DNA of 64,000 nucleotides from RZYY01 sp036794825. Its GTDB lineage: Bacteria; Bacteroidota; Bacteroidia; Bacteroidales; 4484-276. Position 1 is the first letter of the stretch, and the number at the start of each line of letters is the position of its first letter. The DNA lies in assembly GCA_036794825.1 (NCBI GenBank), contig DAIRGA010000007.1:62001-126000 (forward strand), given 5' to 3'. The notes beneath the pieces are model-generated. The model was not told the origin of the DNA. It ran no database searches and worked only from the letters and a program-made list of their open reading frames with translations. A program made the position numbers and the translations under genes. This document shows, piece after piece, positions 63,520 to 64,000 of this stretch.

Positions 63520-64000
63520 TTACTTTTCCTTGGATGTATTAGAACTGAATGTTTCGACCATCTTCATCAAAGCATTCAATTGAGCCTTGATGATTTCATT
63601 TTCCGACCGAAGCTGTTCAATCTTTTCCTCCACTGATGATTTTGGAACAACATGATTTGAAGTGGCATCAGCGTCAGGTTGAAGTCCGGAATCATATTGA
63701 TTAATTGTTTCCCGCCCGAAAAGATTTTCAAAGGTAAATTCCTGGTATTGATGGTTTTGTGATTTGGAAGCAGGTAGAGTGAATGCCATCGCGGTAGTGC
63801 ACCCATACTCATTTGAATTCCATTGGGATGGCGCTGGGGACAAACCACAAAGACCAACTTCATATGTTCCCGGAGAAAGTACTTGTGTAGAATAAGAAAG
63901 TGAAAAAGGAATTCGTGTATTTGCTGGTAAGCGCAAACCAAATATTCCACCTCCTATTGATATTATATTGCCGCCATTGGTGTTCCGGTAACAGACGTAT
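63520..64000 (-). CDS. Partial beta-rich protein with C-terminal coiled coil (5' end outside the window)
   Basis: The frame is open from the window edge to a stop at 63520 (about 159 residues visible). The visible part is a beta-like region with glycine and asparagine (NGGNIISIGGG), then SLSYSTQVLSPGTYEVGLCG, a low-complexity linker and a predicted coiled coil (EEKIEQLRSENEIIKAQLNAL). It resembles the coiled-coil ends of S74-type proteins, like that of the next gene, 81 nt downstream. No function can be named. Confidence 0.6.
   Translation of the reverse strand, partial: YVCYRNTNGGNIISIGGGIFGLRLPANTRIPFSLSYSTQVLSPGTYEVGLCGLSPAPSQWNSNEYGCTTAMAFTLPASKSQNHQYQEFTFENLFGRETINQYDSGLQPDADATSNHVVPKSSVEEKIEQLRSENEIIKAQLNALMKMVETFSSNTSKEK

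Overview
The window comes from a member of the Bacteroidota, probably a Bacteroidales-like lineage. Evidence: a type IX secretion (T9SS) C-terminal sorting domain at 59.6-61.4 kb, repeated promoters of the TAnnTTTG type, very long PAS hybrid histidine kinases, a bifunctional DAHP synthase-chorismate mutase, and moderate GC. It is chromosomal; I see no rRNA, tRNA, integrase, transposase, CRISPR array or plasmid/phage replication gene.

Layout. 0-9.6 kb holds housekeeping and envelope genes: a partial K+/H+ antiporter, an MscS channel, recR, ddl-mtaB (4-nt overlap), a convergent ftsE, and two overlapping lipoprotein genes (LPP20 and TPR). From 9.9 to 36.0 kb everything is on + and tightly packed: a CHASE4 kinase; then a corrinoid protein, a UroD-family methyltransferase and a DUF1638 protein; then five more sensor kinases (one with a fused substrate-binding protein, one with two different extracytoplasmic sensor domains); then penicillin-binding protein 1C. 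36-39.6 kb holds a VanZ-like protein, a methyltransferase and a secreted delta-60-repeat protein. 40.1-47.7 kb is a seven-gene aromatic amino acid operon on - (pheA, aminotransferase, tyrA, aroF-CM, aroB, aroA, aroC). A 23-residue leader peptide with four alternating Phe-Tyr pairs and a terminator/antiterminator precede it, a clear attenuator. After a repeat-rich spacer come ssb (+) and a lipoprotein sulfatase (-). A second kinase array on - follows (51.1-58.8 kb, three kinases, one starting with a degenerate receiver). The right end holds surface proteins: a T9SS cargo, an S74/tail-fibre-type protein and a partial coiled-coil protein.

How it works together. Nine sensor kinases with about 30 PAS domains sit in two arrays, yet the window has no response regulator with a DNA-binding output. 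Signals must leave through stand-alone receivers or regulators elsewhere. The corrinoid/UroD/DUF1638 trio inside the first array is the best candidate for an undescribed system: one-carbon or methyl-group metabolism physically tied to sensory kinases. The UroD-family member lacks the zinc-ligand cysteines of MtaA/CmuA-type enzymes. The aromatic operon shows a complete, readable regulatory logic in the DNA itself.
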